DNA of 64,000 nucleotides, taken from NCBI GenBank assembly GCA_012274445.1, contig JAAROD010000015.1, positions 1,550,001 to 1,614,000 on the forward strand. Reading direction: 5' to 3'. Origin of the DNA: Sclerotiophoma versabilis (Eukaryota; Ascomycota; Dothideomycetes; Pleosporales; Didymellaceae). The first letter of the stretch is position 1, and each line of letters opens with the position of its first letter. Under the pieces are notes generated by a model. It ran no database searches, was not told the origin of the DNA, and was given only the letters and a program-made list of their open reading frames with translations. Below, in pieces: positions 22,476 through 33,642 of this stretch. The position numbers were made by a program, and so were the translations under genes.

Positions 22476-25400
22476 ATGTTTTCGCAATTCAAGGACCGTG
22501 TTGCGCGTCGCAATAAAGGCAACGGCCAAAGTACATCCCAACACAATCGCTTATCGAAGCCGAGAACAAACACGAACTCGAAACCGGCCAGTCCTATCGT
22601 TAACAATGACATCCCCTTCCCCGATTCACCACGATACGCGGATTTGAGTGCGAAGAGCCGGCAACAGATCAGGGAGGTGATGTCGCCAATCAGCAAAGAG
22701 GCCGGATCAACGCTTTGGTCTGAGCAGGATGCATTCAACACAGAAGCAGCTATAGAAGGACGCGGCCGCCGCTCGACAATGGTTTCGAGGTCAAATTCAC
22801 GTGCTCACTCAAGGTCGGGTTCTGCATTGCGCTCTTTTGTACGAAGCAGACGGAACTCCACCACCAACCTCAAAAACCTACCGGAATCGAAAGTGTCTTT
22901 GGTGTCGACTACACAATCAGACGTCGAGGCGGCTATTCGATTGTTGCAGGAAGTCAAGAGGAATGCGTCTCCCGAAGAGCTAGCAGCATTGCGTAAGTAT
23001 CCCTGGTGCTTGATGACTACTCAATCGTTGCGCTGTCGTCGCTTGCAATTGTCAAGTCATTGCCTTCAAACAACTGTATGCTGACGTAGTGCCCTGTAGG
23101 CGAAGCTTTGGAACGTCCCACCGAGTCCTCTGCCGCCATATTAGAGCAGGAATTCGATAGGTCTAGCCCAGAGATTAGCGGCGCACTTACTCGAAGAAAG
23201 TCTCTCGTTCAGACACCAGGAGTCGCGACCCGGATCTCCCCAGTTGAAGGTCAACGTAGAACCTGGAACTCCTGGAAAATACCGCCAATCAGGCCAGAAG
23301 ACGAAACTAAATGGCGAGCTCCAAGGCAGGAACCGTCTCCTCTGGATCGCTTGGCAGCTTTGGATTTGGCAAACGACACTCAAGCCCAAACCCCTGGGGA
23401 TCTGGACTATTCACATTTGCTTGGGTATAAACCAGGGACATTGATGGTTGTCAACGGTGCCCCTTCGCCAGCAGTAAGCACAGTCGAGCTTGCACGTATT
23501 GCCCAGGCGAATGAGAAAAACGACTATTTTTCTGCAACTGGACCTGCCCCTAGTCCCTTGGCAATGAAGAATGAGAGAAAACAAACGAAACGCAGAAGCA
23601 TGTCAGCTATTGGGGTATGTGATAGCAAGTCGAGAGGCATCCCAGACCCGGCAAGCGAGGAGAAGATACCCATCACCTACGTCAAGCCTGAAGTAAAACC
23701 AAAGAAGCGACCACAGAGCATCGCCGTGAGCGCAAGGCGGCCATCACAAAGTGCTGATACTCTTGCGAAAGACTATCAGGCTTACATCCCCTACAGTCCT
23801 TTCGAGAGTCATATGGTCACTCACGACATTTGGCAAGATCGAGGGCGAACGACCGATGAGCTCTTTATCGAAGACATGCAGCCTCAGCCACAATTGAATG
23901 ACCTCGTAGAGCTGTCTGCAACGATAACTGACGTAACTGAGCTGTCGCCGCCCTCTACAGCTACAAGTGTAAACACCTTAGAAACACCTAAGAACCAAGC
24001 CTTCCGGCCATCACCAAGAACGTCGGACTCGGGTTACTCATCCATCGGTTCGTCTGGTAGCAGTCTGAGAGCGGCCACCAGCGATGAGCAGCAGCAGCAG
24101 CAGCATCCTCGTGCGCTTCGAGTAATTGTCCCATCGTCGAATTCACCACACGCTAGATATAGCCTCAGCAGGAGACAGACCATGAGCTTCGAGTTGCCCA
24201 CTCACAGCGATCCTTCTACTCGTTTCGAGCAGTCTCTGTTGGCTACCGTGCCCAAGCACGCACATGGGCGTACGCTCTCACTAGACATTCCCCGAGAAGT
24301 TGCTGAGCTTCCTTCTATGGATTTTGTACTGGCACCAAGTACACCACAATCGACAAGATCAATGGCCTCTGAGAAGCCTCTGCCAAAGCAGACAAGGCGT
24401 CTGCAAAAGCGACGGCCATCACAACCTCAGCTACCAGTCGTTCAATCCGCTCAGCCAAGTCGTGAAATCATTCCTGAGGTTCCGGACGATGTGCGGGTGA
24501 AATTCACTCGACGATTGTCAGTTACGCCTGGCATGGAGTGTTTGACTCACACATACCCAAGTAAGGATCACATAACCTCCGCTGGGTCGACCACCAGCTT
24601 CAGCCCTGTTGAGCCGGCTTCATCGCCAATCCAACTTGAGCCTGACCACACAGCTGAACCACCAGCTCGTGGTCGGAGAAGGAGCATGTCTTTCTTCCGA
24701 AGGAAGTCGACGACAGGGAAGAAGGGTGAAGAAATCACCTCGCCCAAGGTGCTTGATCTCGGCACTATCGCCGTATCCCTTGGTGCTTCTCCTTACGACC
24801 CTTCCATGTTCGGTTCATTCCAACAGAAGGAGGCTGTTGAGAACCCTACACACCCTCATCAGCTTGGTCAAGCACGATCGCATTCGCGATCAAGATCAGC
24901 AGTGAGCATGAGTTCCAGCACAGCTGCAGAATATGCGCGCATGTGTAGTAAGGATCGCACTCTTCCCGAACCAGAGATGGCAGAAATGCCTCAGCACCGT
25001 CCCCGGCGGAAGCCAAAGATGGAGATCGGTGAGGCGAAGCAGTTGAAACGACGCCCGCAAACCTTCTACTTCGACGAAGCTCCGCCAATGCCGACTCTCG
25101 ATCATGCAAAGTACGCAACTCAGTCCGCCAAACCTCGGTTGGAAAATGCAGACGCTCCTGCAGCGAACCAGTCTCGCATTCGCGCCAGTTCTCGTCCACA
25201 GTCACCACTGAGACCCAATCATACGCGCCCACCGTCGGCTCACAAAAACGTCGACTGGGAGCATACAGTTAATTGGGAGCAGCATGCCTTGCAGTGGAGC
25301 CAACGTCGCAAGTCTATTGGCGACAGCCTACGTCCGCGACCAACTGTGGAAGTCAAAGAAAATGTCGCAACTGCACCTCGTGCCCGCCCATTATCTTACA

Positions 25401-25591
25401 CAGCCCAGGAGCTAACAACCTTTGGGCGATACAGTGGTGGGCTTGACTACGACCACGAGGGCCGTGGGCAGATCGGTGGCTCAGCCGGCACCCGGCAGCT
25501 GCACAGCTATGCTACGGCGAAGAGCATGCACTTCAAGCAGAGCTATGGCGTTGACCTGTCTGACGTTCCAGTTTTCATGAAGAGGCAGTAG
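22476..25591 (+). CDS. Large Ser/Pro/Arg-rich protein of unknown function
   Basis: Two exons, 22476-22992 and 23100-25591, give 1002 residues. The intron (GTAAGT ... CTGTAG) joins EELAAL to REALERPTESSA; without it the first frame stops shortly after. The protein is hydrophilic and mostly disordered. MFSQFKDRVARRNK starts it, a short likely helix (DVEAAIRLLQEVKRNASPEE) lies at about residues 149-170, many basic SxxR/RRxS patches that could be kinase sites are present (RRSTMVSRSNSRAHSRSGSA), and a conserved-looking end reads HFKQSYGVDLSDVPVFMKRQ. A short Gln run lies near 24090-24104. No catalytic domain is seen. Such proteins in ascomycetes are often scaffolds or signalling targets, but nothing here proves that. 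Confidence 0.75.
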
Positions 25592-26156
25592 AAGCCGTGT
25601 CTTGCAAATACATCGGGCAGGGCCTGGATAACGATACTAATAATGACCTTCGATTCGACCATACATACACATATACAGTAGCGTTCTCGAACATAATCAC
25701 GCCTACGCACATACACATAGCATTGAAATGAACACTGTTATGATCTTCTCTCTTCATGGGTCTCGCGCTTCATACACTTGTGTTGGTGGTTTCGTGTCAA
25801 GAAATGGCTCGTGGCACATGTCTCCTGAGGATCGAGGATGCACGTGCTAGCGAGCATCGTCGATGTGACAGCGGCCCAAACCAGCCCAATTCCTTCTCTC
25901 GCCTATCCGCGTTGTGTAAATAATTGCCTCTTGGTTGTGCGTTCTTTCTTCCTCCACGGAGGCAGCCAGGCTAACCTCCTGAGGCGCAGCCGGGGCGCCG
26001 ATTTCCAGTTTCAGCCGTGAGAGCCTCAGCGATGCGCCCGATCATCGACAGGTCAATGACGCAGCCATGAGTGGTTTGTTGCGATGTGGGGCATGTGCGG
26101 AGGCCAATGGCAGTGACGCCGCCGGCAATCCAGGCACCGCATCGACCTTTCGCTAT
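25592..26156. other. Spacer upstream of the ODC leader
   Basis: Holds the 3' UTR of the preceding gene and probably the upstream ODC promoter. No gene is supported. The ATG at 26154 is the last one before the ODC start codon. Confidence 0.4.
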
Positions 26157-26689
26157 GAACGCACTTGGCGGGGGAGTCCAATTTTCAGCGCAGCCACCCT
26201 CGCACTCTCTTTCACCTCACCGCACCTTCTCGTCTTTGCACGCATCACTTCTCCCAGCCGCTGGAAACTCTCCGCGACTGTCTCTCGCTGCCTCGAAAAA
26301 CAACGCACCGACAGCCTTTGGTCGCTATCAAAGGCTTCGCATTAAGACGGCTCGCGGCCGCCTGTTCCTGATCAATCTCCAAGTTGTCTCTGCACGACCC
26401 GCGCCACACGTCTTCAACAACATCCCCCCACCGCCTGCCACACACTTCTAAGCAGGAGCTCGAGCGCGTGTTGTTTTCGTACAACAACCAGACCCCCGTT
26501 CCGCCCGAATCTCAGCTGCCGCATAGCACACTCTTTGCGGTCTGTTCCGTCGAGGAACAGTCTGACAGGAGGCCTCGCCCAACACCAAGCCTCGGCTTCG
26601 CGCCCTTCAAGCCGCCTTAACGCCCCTTCGCCGTCCACCGAGCACTCTCAACTACCACCAGCTACTCCCCGACTACTTCTAGCAAGGGA
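26157..26689 (+). promoter_or_regulatory. Long ATG-free, C-rich leader of ornithine decarboxylase
   Basis: For about 530 bases before the ODC start codon the plus strand contains no ATG, while C- and CT-rich runs abound (for example at 26195-26255 and 26410-26450). This suggests that most of it is transcribed leader kept free of upstream start codons. Where transcription starts is not visible. ODC leaders in other eukaryotes mediate translational control (family knowledge). Confidence 0.5.
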
Positions 26690-28082
26690 ATGGCACCTTC
26701 TGCTCTGACGCCCCCTCCAGAGGAATACAACACTACGTTGAATTACAAACAGTATTTCAACGACTGTTCCTTGGGAAGCATTGACAACAATGGCGCAAGC
26801 AACTCCAAGCAGCTCATTGGCGCAGCTTTGAAGAGCCGTGTCGAGGCTATCGACCACGACATGTGTGACGTTGGCGACGAGGATACCTTCTTTGTCGCTG
26901 ATTTGGGCGAGGTCTACCGTCAGCACCTTCGATGGAAGAAGAACCTGGCTCGTGTCAAGCCGCACTATGGTAAGCAACAGATTCGGCAGTCATTGCAGTG
27001 CCTTCTCTAACAAGTGAACAGCGGTCAAGTGCAACCCAGATCCGCAAGTCCTGCGCCTCATGACTGCGCTTGGACTCGGCTTTGATTGCGCTTCCAAGAA
27101 CGAGATTGAGACCGTTCTCAAGATGGGCGTCGACCCCTCCCGCATCATCTACGCGCAGCCCTGCAAGACTAAGTCGTACGTCCGCTACGCCGCCAACGCT
27201 GGCGTCAAGCAAATGACTTTCGACAACGCCGACGAGCTCTACAAGACCAAGCAGCTTTCCCCCGATGCTGAGCTGTACTTGCGTATCATCACCGATGACA
27301 CTGCCAGCTTGTGCCGTCTCAGCCAGAAGTTCGGTGCCGCAATGGACCAGACTGGCGAGCTGCTTGAGCTTGCAAAGAAGTTGGAGCTCAACGTTGTAGG
27401 CGTGGCTTTCCACGTTGGCTCCGGCGCGTCCGACCCCAAGGCCTTCATCAAGGCCGTGCAGGATGCCCGCTTCGTCTTTGATCAGGCGGCTGCCCTCGGC
27501 TTCAACATGCACACCTTGGATGTTGGCGGTGGCTTTACTGGCGACGCTACTTTCGAGCCTATGGCCGCGGTGCTGTCTGCTTCTTTGGACGAGTACTTCC
27601 CGCCACACATCCGCGTTATTGGCGAGCCTGGACGTTACTACGTCTCTACTGCGTTCACTATTGCGTGCCATGTCATTGCTCGCCGCACTGTCGCTGATGC
27701 TACACTGGGCACGACCAACTATATGTTGTACCTGAACGATGGAGTCTACGGCAATTTCTCCAGCATCATCTTCGACCACCAGCACCCAATTGCTAAGGTC
27801 CTGAAGTCCGGCAACGACGTCTTGTATGACGTGCGCCGCTCGGGCTACGACACGCCCTTCCAGATCGAGTACTCTATCTGGGGCCCGACTTGCGACGGCA
27901 TCGACATCATCTCGTCGTCCAGCACCTTCCCCGAGCTTCTCGATGTCGGTGACTGGCTGTACTTCGAGGATATGGGCGCTTACACTAAGTGCTCTGCCAC
28001 TCGCTTCAACGGCTTCACTGACAGCCATGATGTTGTTTATGTATGCAGCGAGCCCGGCGCTCAGGCGCTCATGGGTCTCTGA
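26690..28082 (+). CDS. Ornithine decarboxylase
   Basis: Makes putrescine from ornithine, the first step of polyamine synthesis, as a cytosolic PLP-dependent homodimer. Exons 26690-26969 and 27022-28082 give 446 residues. The splice junction falls two codons before the PLP-binding lysine and restores HYAVKCNPDPQVLRLM (Lys 96). Other family marks are HVGSGASDPKAF (PLP phosphate and stacking region), DVGGGF, IGEPGRYYV, and WGPTCDGID with the active-site Cys at about 384. All catalytic residues seem present, in the eukaryotic group IV (alanine-racemase-like fold) arrangement. In fungi the enzyme level is controlled by antizyme-driven degradation (family knowledge); no antizyme gene is seen here. 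The gene has a long ATG-free leader. Yeast and Neurospora call the gene SPE1/spe-1. Confidence 0.96.
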
Positions 28083-28550
28083 GATGTTCGTACATACTTT
28101 ATTAGCGTCATTGAAAAGAAGAAAAGGTGCAGCATTGGGCGTCGTGCTGTACGGAGGAAAAGTCTTAGTTCATTAAATGTCTGATAGATTTCATAGCGTG
28201 CGTGACTTTTAATACATCCGTATATGGTTTAAAAACGCATCTGTCGAATTAATGTCGGTGACCAACAGCAACATTGGTTTATCTTTTCTGTCCACATTCT
28301 TCGGCCTTGCCCGTTCCAGTAGCCTTGTCATTCCATCGTTTCATACTCACTATCGATGCACAATCTCGCAGGCCCATTACCGTGTAAGCACTAGCAAGGC
28401 TGACTCTTGCCTGTCTCAAACCCCTCTTCGGCGACAGGCGCGTTACCTCTACACGGACTCCGCACCTTGTCTAAACAAAACAGCCACTTCTACTTCCCAG
28501 CAAAACTTTCTCTTCCGCCGCCTGTCTACACCAGCGAACGCAGCCTCAGC
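28083..28550. other. Spacer between ODC and a small gene
   Basis: ODC 3' UTR plus the presumed promoter of the next gene. An overlapping frame from 28252 has no features. Nothing else seen. Confidence 0.4.
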
Positions 28551-28997
28551 ATGCAACGGACCACCACCAAGCCTAGATTCACCCCTCTCTCGCACCCAGC
28601 AACCGTACCATGGTCTATCCCACTCACGCAGTCCGACTACACCAAACTCTTCGCTGGCTACCGTCCTGAAATGATGGAAGACAAATGGGTCATCTATGCT
28701 TCTCCTCCCTCAGGGAACATCACGAACACAACAATCCACATTTGCAGGAGCTGGAAGAGCGTGGAGCAAATACGTCTTGTTCTTGCGTCAAGCGAAATCG
28801 GTGGTGAGGGTGGAGAATGGGGTAGAATTGTGGAGATAAGCTGGGAGACGAAAGAAGGCCATACGTGGATTATGGGGGAGGAAGGGGATGGGAAAGACAC
28901 GGAAGGGCAAGCGAAGAGGTGGGCACTGGGTATGTGTAGGGGGCTGTGTGGGTGCAAGATGGACGGTGTGGATCAGAATGGTGAGGGGAGTGAGTGA
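28551..28997 (+). CDS. Small conserved-looking protein of unknown function
   Basis: A 148-residue single-exon frame, open further upstream to 28407; the ATG at 28551 is preferred because the part before it is low complexity. The core reads PWSIPLTQSDYTKLFAGYRP, then MEDKWVIYASPP and IHICRSWKSVEQIRLVLASS, a pattern of one basic helix and several strands ending in TKEGHTWIMGEE. I recall similar small fungal proteins with DDKWFVY-like and RSWT-like motifs but no assigned function. No signal peptide or membrane span. A Cys-rich end (MCRGLCGCKM) is notable. Function unknown. Confidence 0.55.
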   Translation: MQRTTTKPRFTPLSHPATVPWSIPLTQSDYTKLFAGYRPEMMEDKWVIYASPPSGNITNTTIHICRSWKSVEQIRLVLASSEIGGEGGEWGRIVEISWETKEGHTWIMGEEGDGKDTEGQAKRWALGMCRGLCGCKMDGVDQNGEGSE

Positions 28998-31104
28998 TGT
29001 CGAAGGTGCTGAGAATGAATTTAGTGAAGCCCTGTAAGAATGCTTGCGTTGGTATGTCTAGCGCGGCTCGTGTGCATCAAATCACAGATCACATGTTAAG
29101 TATAAAGACTGATTCCTGTGGTCAAGCCAGCCGTACTATGGGCTTGGTGAGCCGGTGGAGACATACTTGTAAGTCTTTACGGGTCGGTTCGTCATCGTAC
29201 GACGAGATGCCAATACTGAACCCGCGTGTTCCTTCGTACAGTCCAGAAGTACGTCCGACCATGGGTAGGATGTTACAACACAGTAATGCATTCTGCCACG
29301 CTTAAATATCAATCACAACCTAACGGCTCACACGTACACCGACAGGAGTTTTCATAAAAACTGTCGGTCGTCTTCAGAGATCCTTAGACCACTAGCAGTG
29401 GTGTCTTGGTTTATGCCCACCCTCACACATTCGCTGCCACTCTCTTGCAAGGACGCACATAAGACCCCAGGGTTACATCTTACCCGTTGAACCATATCCA
29501 TTGACAACACGACTAGCCCACAAAAACTTACATATTGGTGGAGTATCTCTTCTTTTATGTGGAAATCAGAGCTGTGCCGACCTAAACCTTTCAGACGCTA
29601 CAAGCTACACGTAACCTTGTATATTATTCTCATATCCGCATATTTCGATATTGTCTCAGCAACAAAGCGCCTATGTCTTATGAAGGCACCTTTGCGGTCG
29701 GGACAGTACAAGTTCGAAGTAGCGGAGATGGCGCGCGTAGTCAGGTTGGGATGATCTTAGTATATACCAGCCCCCGGTGTACACTGAGACTACATAGAAT
29801 CTACAGTCAGTATACTAGCTCCCCACGTATAATACATGCACTGGTAGGTAGTGATGTCTACATACTACTTTACAGGCATCATTTTCTGGTGACGGATCTG
29901 ACGATCAGGGAAGAAGCAATTTGCTACCAAGGTAATTCGGATGCTTTTATGAAGGCTCCATACATGGCTCTAATCCATTATCTCGCTATGAACGTACAGC
30001 CTCAAGCTTTCCATGTTCAGCGTGTTGAGTTTGTGATTGCGATTTACAGTACAAAATCAAACCGAGTTACAAAAAAACACTCAAGAAGGTCACGCATTTC
30101 GAGCCAGTGTTGGCCGGATCTTCAGCATTCACAAGGCTCTTGATACCATATAGATACTACACTTCTGAACACACAGAAAAATATTGTATTATCCACATAC
30201 TTTGTCAGGGTGTAAATAACCTGCAATTTGATACTAAATGCCTCTCTTAATCAACTTCAATTTAACCCTCTTTGCCCCATGAGGAAAGGACGGTCTCTCG
30301 AATCAGGAATACGCTCTTCCAGGTGATCTTAATCTCGCGCAAAGTCACTATACACCATGGGTCTAAGTATGTTCGTACATAAAGCCGTGCATGAGCTCCA
30401 ATAACAATACACGTATGGCATCCCTTACCACTGGCTCTCGACCAATTTGGGCCAGCTATCTGTGTTCACATGCTACTGTTGCTACTCTAGTTTCCCGCTA
30501 TCACTTCGCCCACTGTTCAATTCGACTACCACCTTCATGGTAGCAAGTCCGGGGGCCAATCCAGTTACGGCGGGCGGACGAATTGTATCTCAAGGAATGT
30601 TGAGCGGTGTGACGAAGGCTCGCTTCGCAGCCGACACTGGGACGTTGACTGCACAGTGCCTAGTGTGACAATGCACAGCACCGATACTTAGGGGCTGTTT
30701 CGCGAAGTCAGAGCGCGTAGGACAGAGTGCTTGTGAGAGTTCGTTTCGATTCGTTGCAATATTCTAACTAAGCTGTCCCTATCCACCAAATATCCGTCGT
30801 CTCTACAGTCCATCCTGTACCAATGGAAGGACAGCTTTTATGTACCGGTCCCAAGATGCTACGTAAATGCCATTATGCTCCAAAGTTCACGATGAACTTG
30901 TCAGTTGACCTTGCGGTCCCGTCCACCACCGAAGTCTTTGCTATGTAAAGTGCAGTGCTATGCTATGCTATGCCGAATAAAGAGAGGAGATGCAACAAAA
31001 ACCAAACAAGCGATGTGAAATACTCGAAAGGGTATAATAGCGGGCATGATCTGTCAGGGGAAAAAAAAAAAAAAAGGGAAAACCATGTGAACACACTGAT
31101 GTGC
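28998..31104. other. Gene-free stretch, 2.1 kb
   Basis: Convergent region between the small gene and the minus-strand SAM-PH gene. ORFs at 29557-29754, 29673-30143 and 30447-30668 have no family motifs and AT-rich codons. A run of 15 A lies at 31061-31075, about 30 bases past the SAM-PH stop codon (T run on its strand). Nothing else supported. Confidence 0.45.
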
Positions 31105-33642
31105 TCACATGCCAGCGCCGTTGACTGTGACCTCGTAGCCCTCGTTCTTCGCCTTGAGGGCCTTGGCAAGCATGAGCTCGCGCATCCAGTCAATGCGCTC
31201 ATCACGACCCTTGGTAGCGAAGTGGTGCACCTTGCCATGCGGCATGACCTTCTTTGACTCGCCAACTGTAGGCACAAGCTGGAACTCAAAGGCCGACGGG
31301 TTAGCCAGGACTTCCTCTTTCTTGCTAGACGAAAGCTTCAGAGCGCGCAGCTTAGCAGAGAGCTTGTTGGATGCAAGCGACGAGCAAGCCACAGCATAGT
31401 CATCGACGTCAATGGTCTGGAGCGCAGAGGATGATGGCAGCTCGTTAGGGTGCATGGCTAGCAGCGTGCCATTGAGACGGAAGTGGTGGTCTTGCCATTC
31501 GTGACGCAGCATCTTGGTCTTGCGCTTCTTCATCCACCCATGGTGATTGATGCCTTTGTACTCAAAGCCTCCCTTACTTGGGAGCGGCGCGAGCTTATCC
31601 TCGGCCTCCTGGATGCTTGCAAGCTCATTTCCCTTGACGGGTGACGATTCTGGGCTGTTGTCGAAGAACTGCGTTCCACGGTAGGTGTCATCATCAGAGT
31701 GAGCACCAGTAGGTGTGAATACAGAGTCCTCGCTAAGCGCCGGCATGGTCAATGAGGGACGACGTCGCTCGCTGCGTGATCCAGCCCTCTGGAGTTGGAC
31801 CTTGTACTGCATGTTCGGTGGCACAGACTGGCTTGTGTCACGAGCCACAGGCTCGACGTGAACGGCCGTTACGGGAACGTCCATCATAGAGGCTGGTGTA
31901 CCAAATCGGTAGATGCCGCCCGGTGTGATGGCTGTTTCACAAGCTGGCGAGAAAGCGGTATCCGGTGCAACGTACGACGTTTGTGGTACAGCATGGCGGG
32001 GGTTACCTTGGGGCTGGGCAGACATGGAACGTGGTATTGTGAGTTTTGGGAGACTCCTCAGATTGGAGTGCGGGGCTGGTGTGGTGTCTGGAGAATACAG
32101 AACGGGAGTTGGCAATGCAGCAGGGTCGAATCTCATCGTGTGAGCAGAAGTGGACGCTGAAAAGGCCGAGACCTGAGGGTAGTGCTGATTTTGCGGTATT
32201 ATCAACTGCGGACGTGGAGGAAACATGTCTATTGGTGGCGTTGGCGGTGCTTCGATTGGTGTCGCCGTCGCGTAGGGGTGATCCATGCCTTGAAGGGAAA
32301 GGAAGTTTCGCACGTTGTCTTGGGGGTCGCATTGCTCCAGCTTCTGCAGATCCTGCAGGGTAAATTCTGGAAGCTGGCCAGGTCCAAGAATATCGGATGA
32401 TGCTACCACGGAAGGTACGACTACTGACGGCGCTGCATCAGATACTGGGCGATGCACGTTCTCGACGGCGCGTCGGGCGGTGTGGGCATTGCCTGGATCT
32501 CCTGCGATGAATATCTTGCCGCCCTTCTCAGGGGAGATGGGAAACCCATGTTCTTCTTGAAGTCTTGCCAGCTGACGTTGCTGTTTTCTCCATTTAGCGC
32601 ATCGCTCTCCCTTCGCACATACGTGCGGCTTCGGTAGTAGTTGCTCGATGGCAACGATGGAAACGGACTCGGCAGGTGTGATCCAGTCATCGGCAGGATT
32701 GCGCCGGCGTCGTCCACCACGGTTCTTGCTTTTTGACCTTTCCCGCGCCTCGGTGCAAGGACGCTCAATATCCTCGAATGGTGTAGGAATTGGGGCAGGA
32801 GCGATCGGAGAAGCTAGGCCGTCAGCTGCGCGCAGAGAATCAATCTGATTCCATAGCTGATGCCTCTTGCCAAACGATTGGATCTCCAACTCTTTCAGAT
32901 CATCAAATTGCAGGTCCAACAACACTGCGCCAGTGATGTCGTGAGTGACAAATTTGTCAATCACATCGTCTTCGAAGCCGTTTTGATACATCCAGGTAGC
33001 AACGTCGCGCGAGCTCCAGGCGCGTACTTCATTGTTGTCCAGGTGAGCCACAGCGAATGCTATGTTATTGTATTCCTGTTGCGGAACGATAGTAGCAGGC
33101 GTGGGCTCTCTGGAAGATGTTGGAAAGCGGGATACTACATCTTTAGGAAGGAGAGGTGACATCTGCAAAGCGTAGTCGAAGTCGTTTGAAGACTGCGAAG
33201 CACGGAAGAGGTGTGGACCCCTTGGACCCTCCACAGCTTTCGGCAGATACCAGTTAACGTACTGTGGTCTAATGTCATCGGCGGGGGTTCGAACTTCCTC
33301 GAATGTCGAGATGGTAGTCTGGCTGCGCCGATTATCGCTCTGATGTCTGTCAGTAAAGTACAGCGACCGCGGTTACCAGAAAATCATACAGACGAACCAC
33401 TGTATTCCTCAAATTCGCTGGAATCATCTTCGATGTCGGTATATGCAACGCTTATCCCGGAGACTGGCCGTTCAAGCGAAGATCGTACCGTGAGATGCGA
33501 GGAGAAGAAAGAGTCTCTGGACTTTCCCCTCTCGAACATCTCTACACCCGGTTCTAACGGGGTGATAGGCGTCATGGCCTGCTTTGAGGTCGTTAGTACT
33601 TCCTAATCGAGACGGCGGAATTCGATGTTTCCTGCTTACCAT
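31105..33642 (-). CDS. SAM plus PH domain protein
   Basis: Spliced model: exons 33640-33642 (ATG only), 33390-33578 and 31105-33339, about 808 residues. The first intron starts GTAAGC, has a GTACTAACG branch site and ends AAAGCAG; if it lies in the leader instead, the start is the ATG at 33575, two codons later in the same frame. The second intron ends at ACATCAG and restores a frame beginning SDNRRSQTTISTFEEVRTPA. A SAM domain at about residues 169-234 contains WSSRDVATWMYQNGFEDDVI and LKELEIQSFGKRHQLWNQID. A PH domain at about 655-790 contains HHGWMKKRKTKMLRHEWQDH. The middle is long and disordered. SAM and PH pair in Boi-type polarity proteins, but no SH3 domain is seen here. Likely a cortical or membrane adaptor (inference). 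Confidence 0.85.

Noticed and set aside
26955..28028. A 357-codon open frame on the strand opposite ornithine decarboxylase
   Set aside because: It mirrors the strongly codon-biased ODC exon; its composition (Val, Ala, Glu, His-rich) is that of a reverse-complement shadow, with no family motif.
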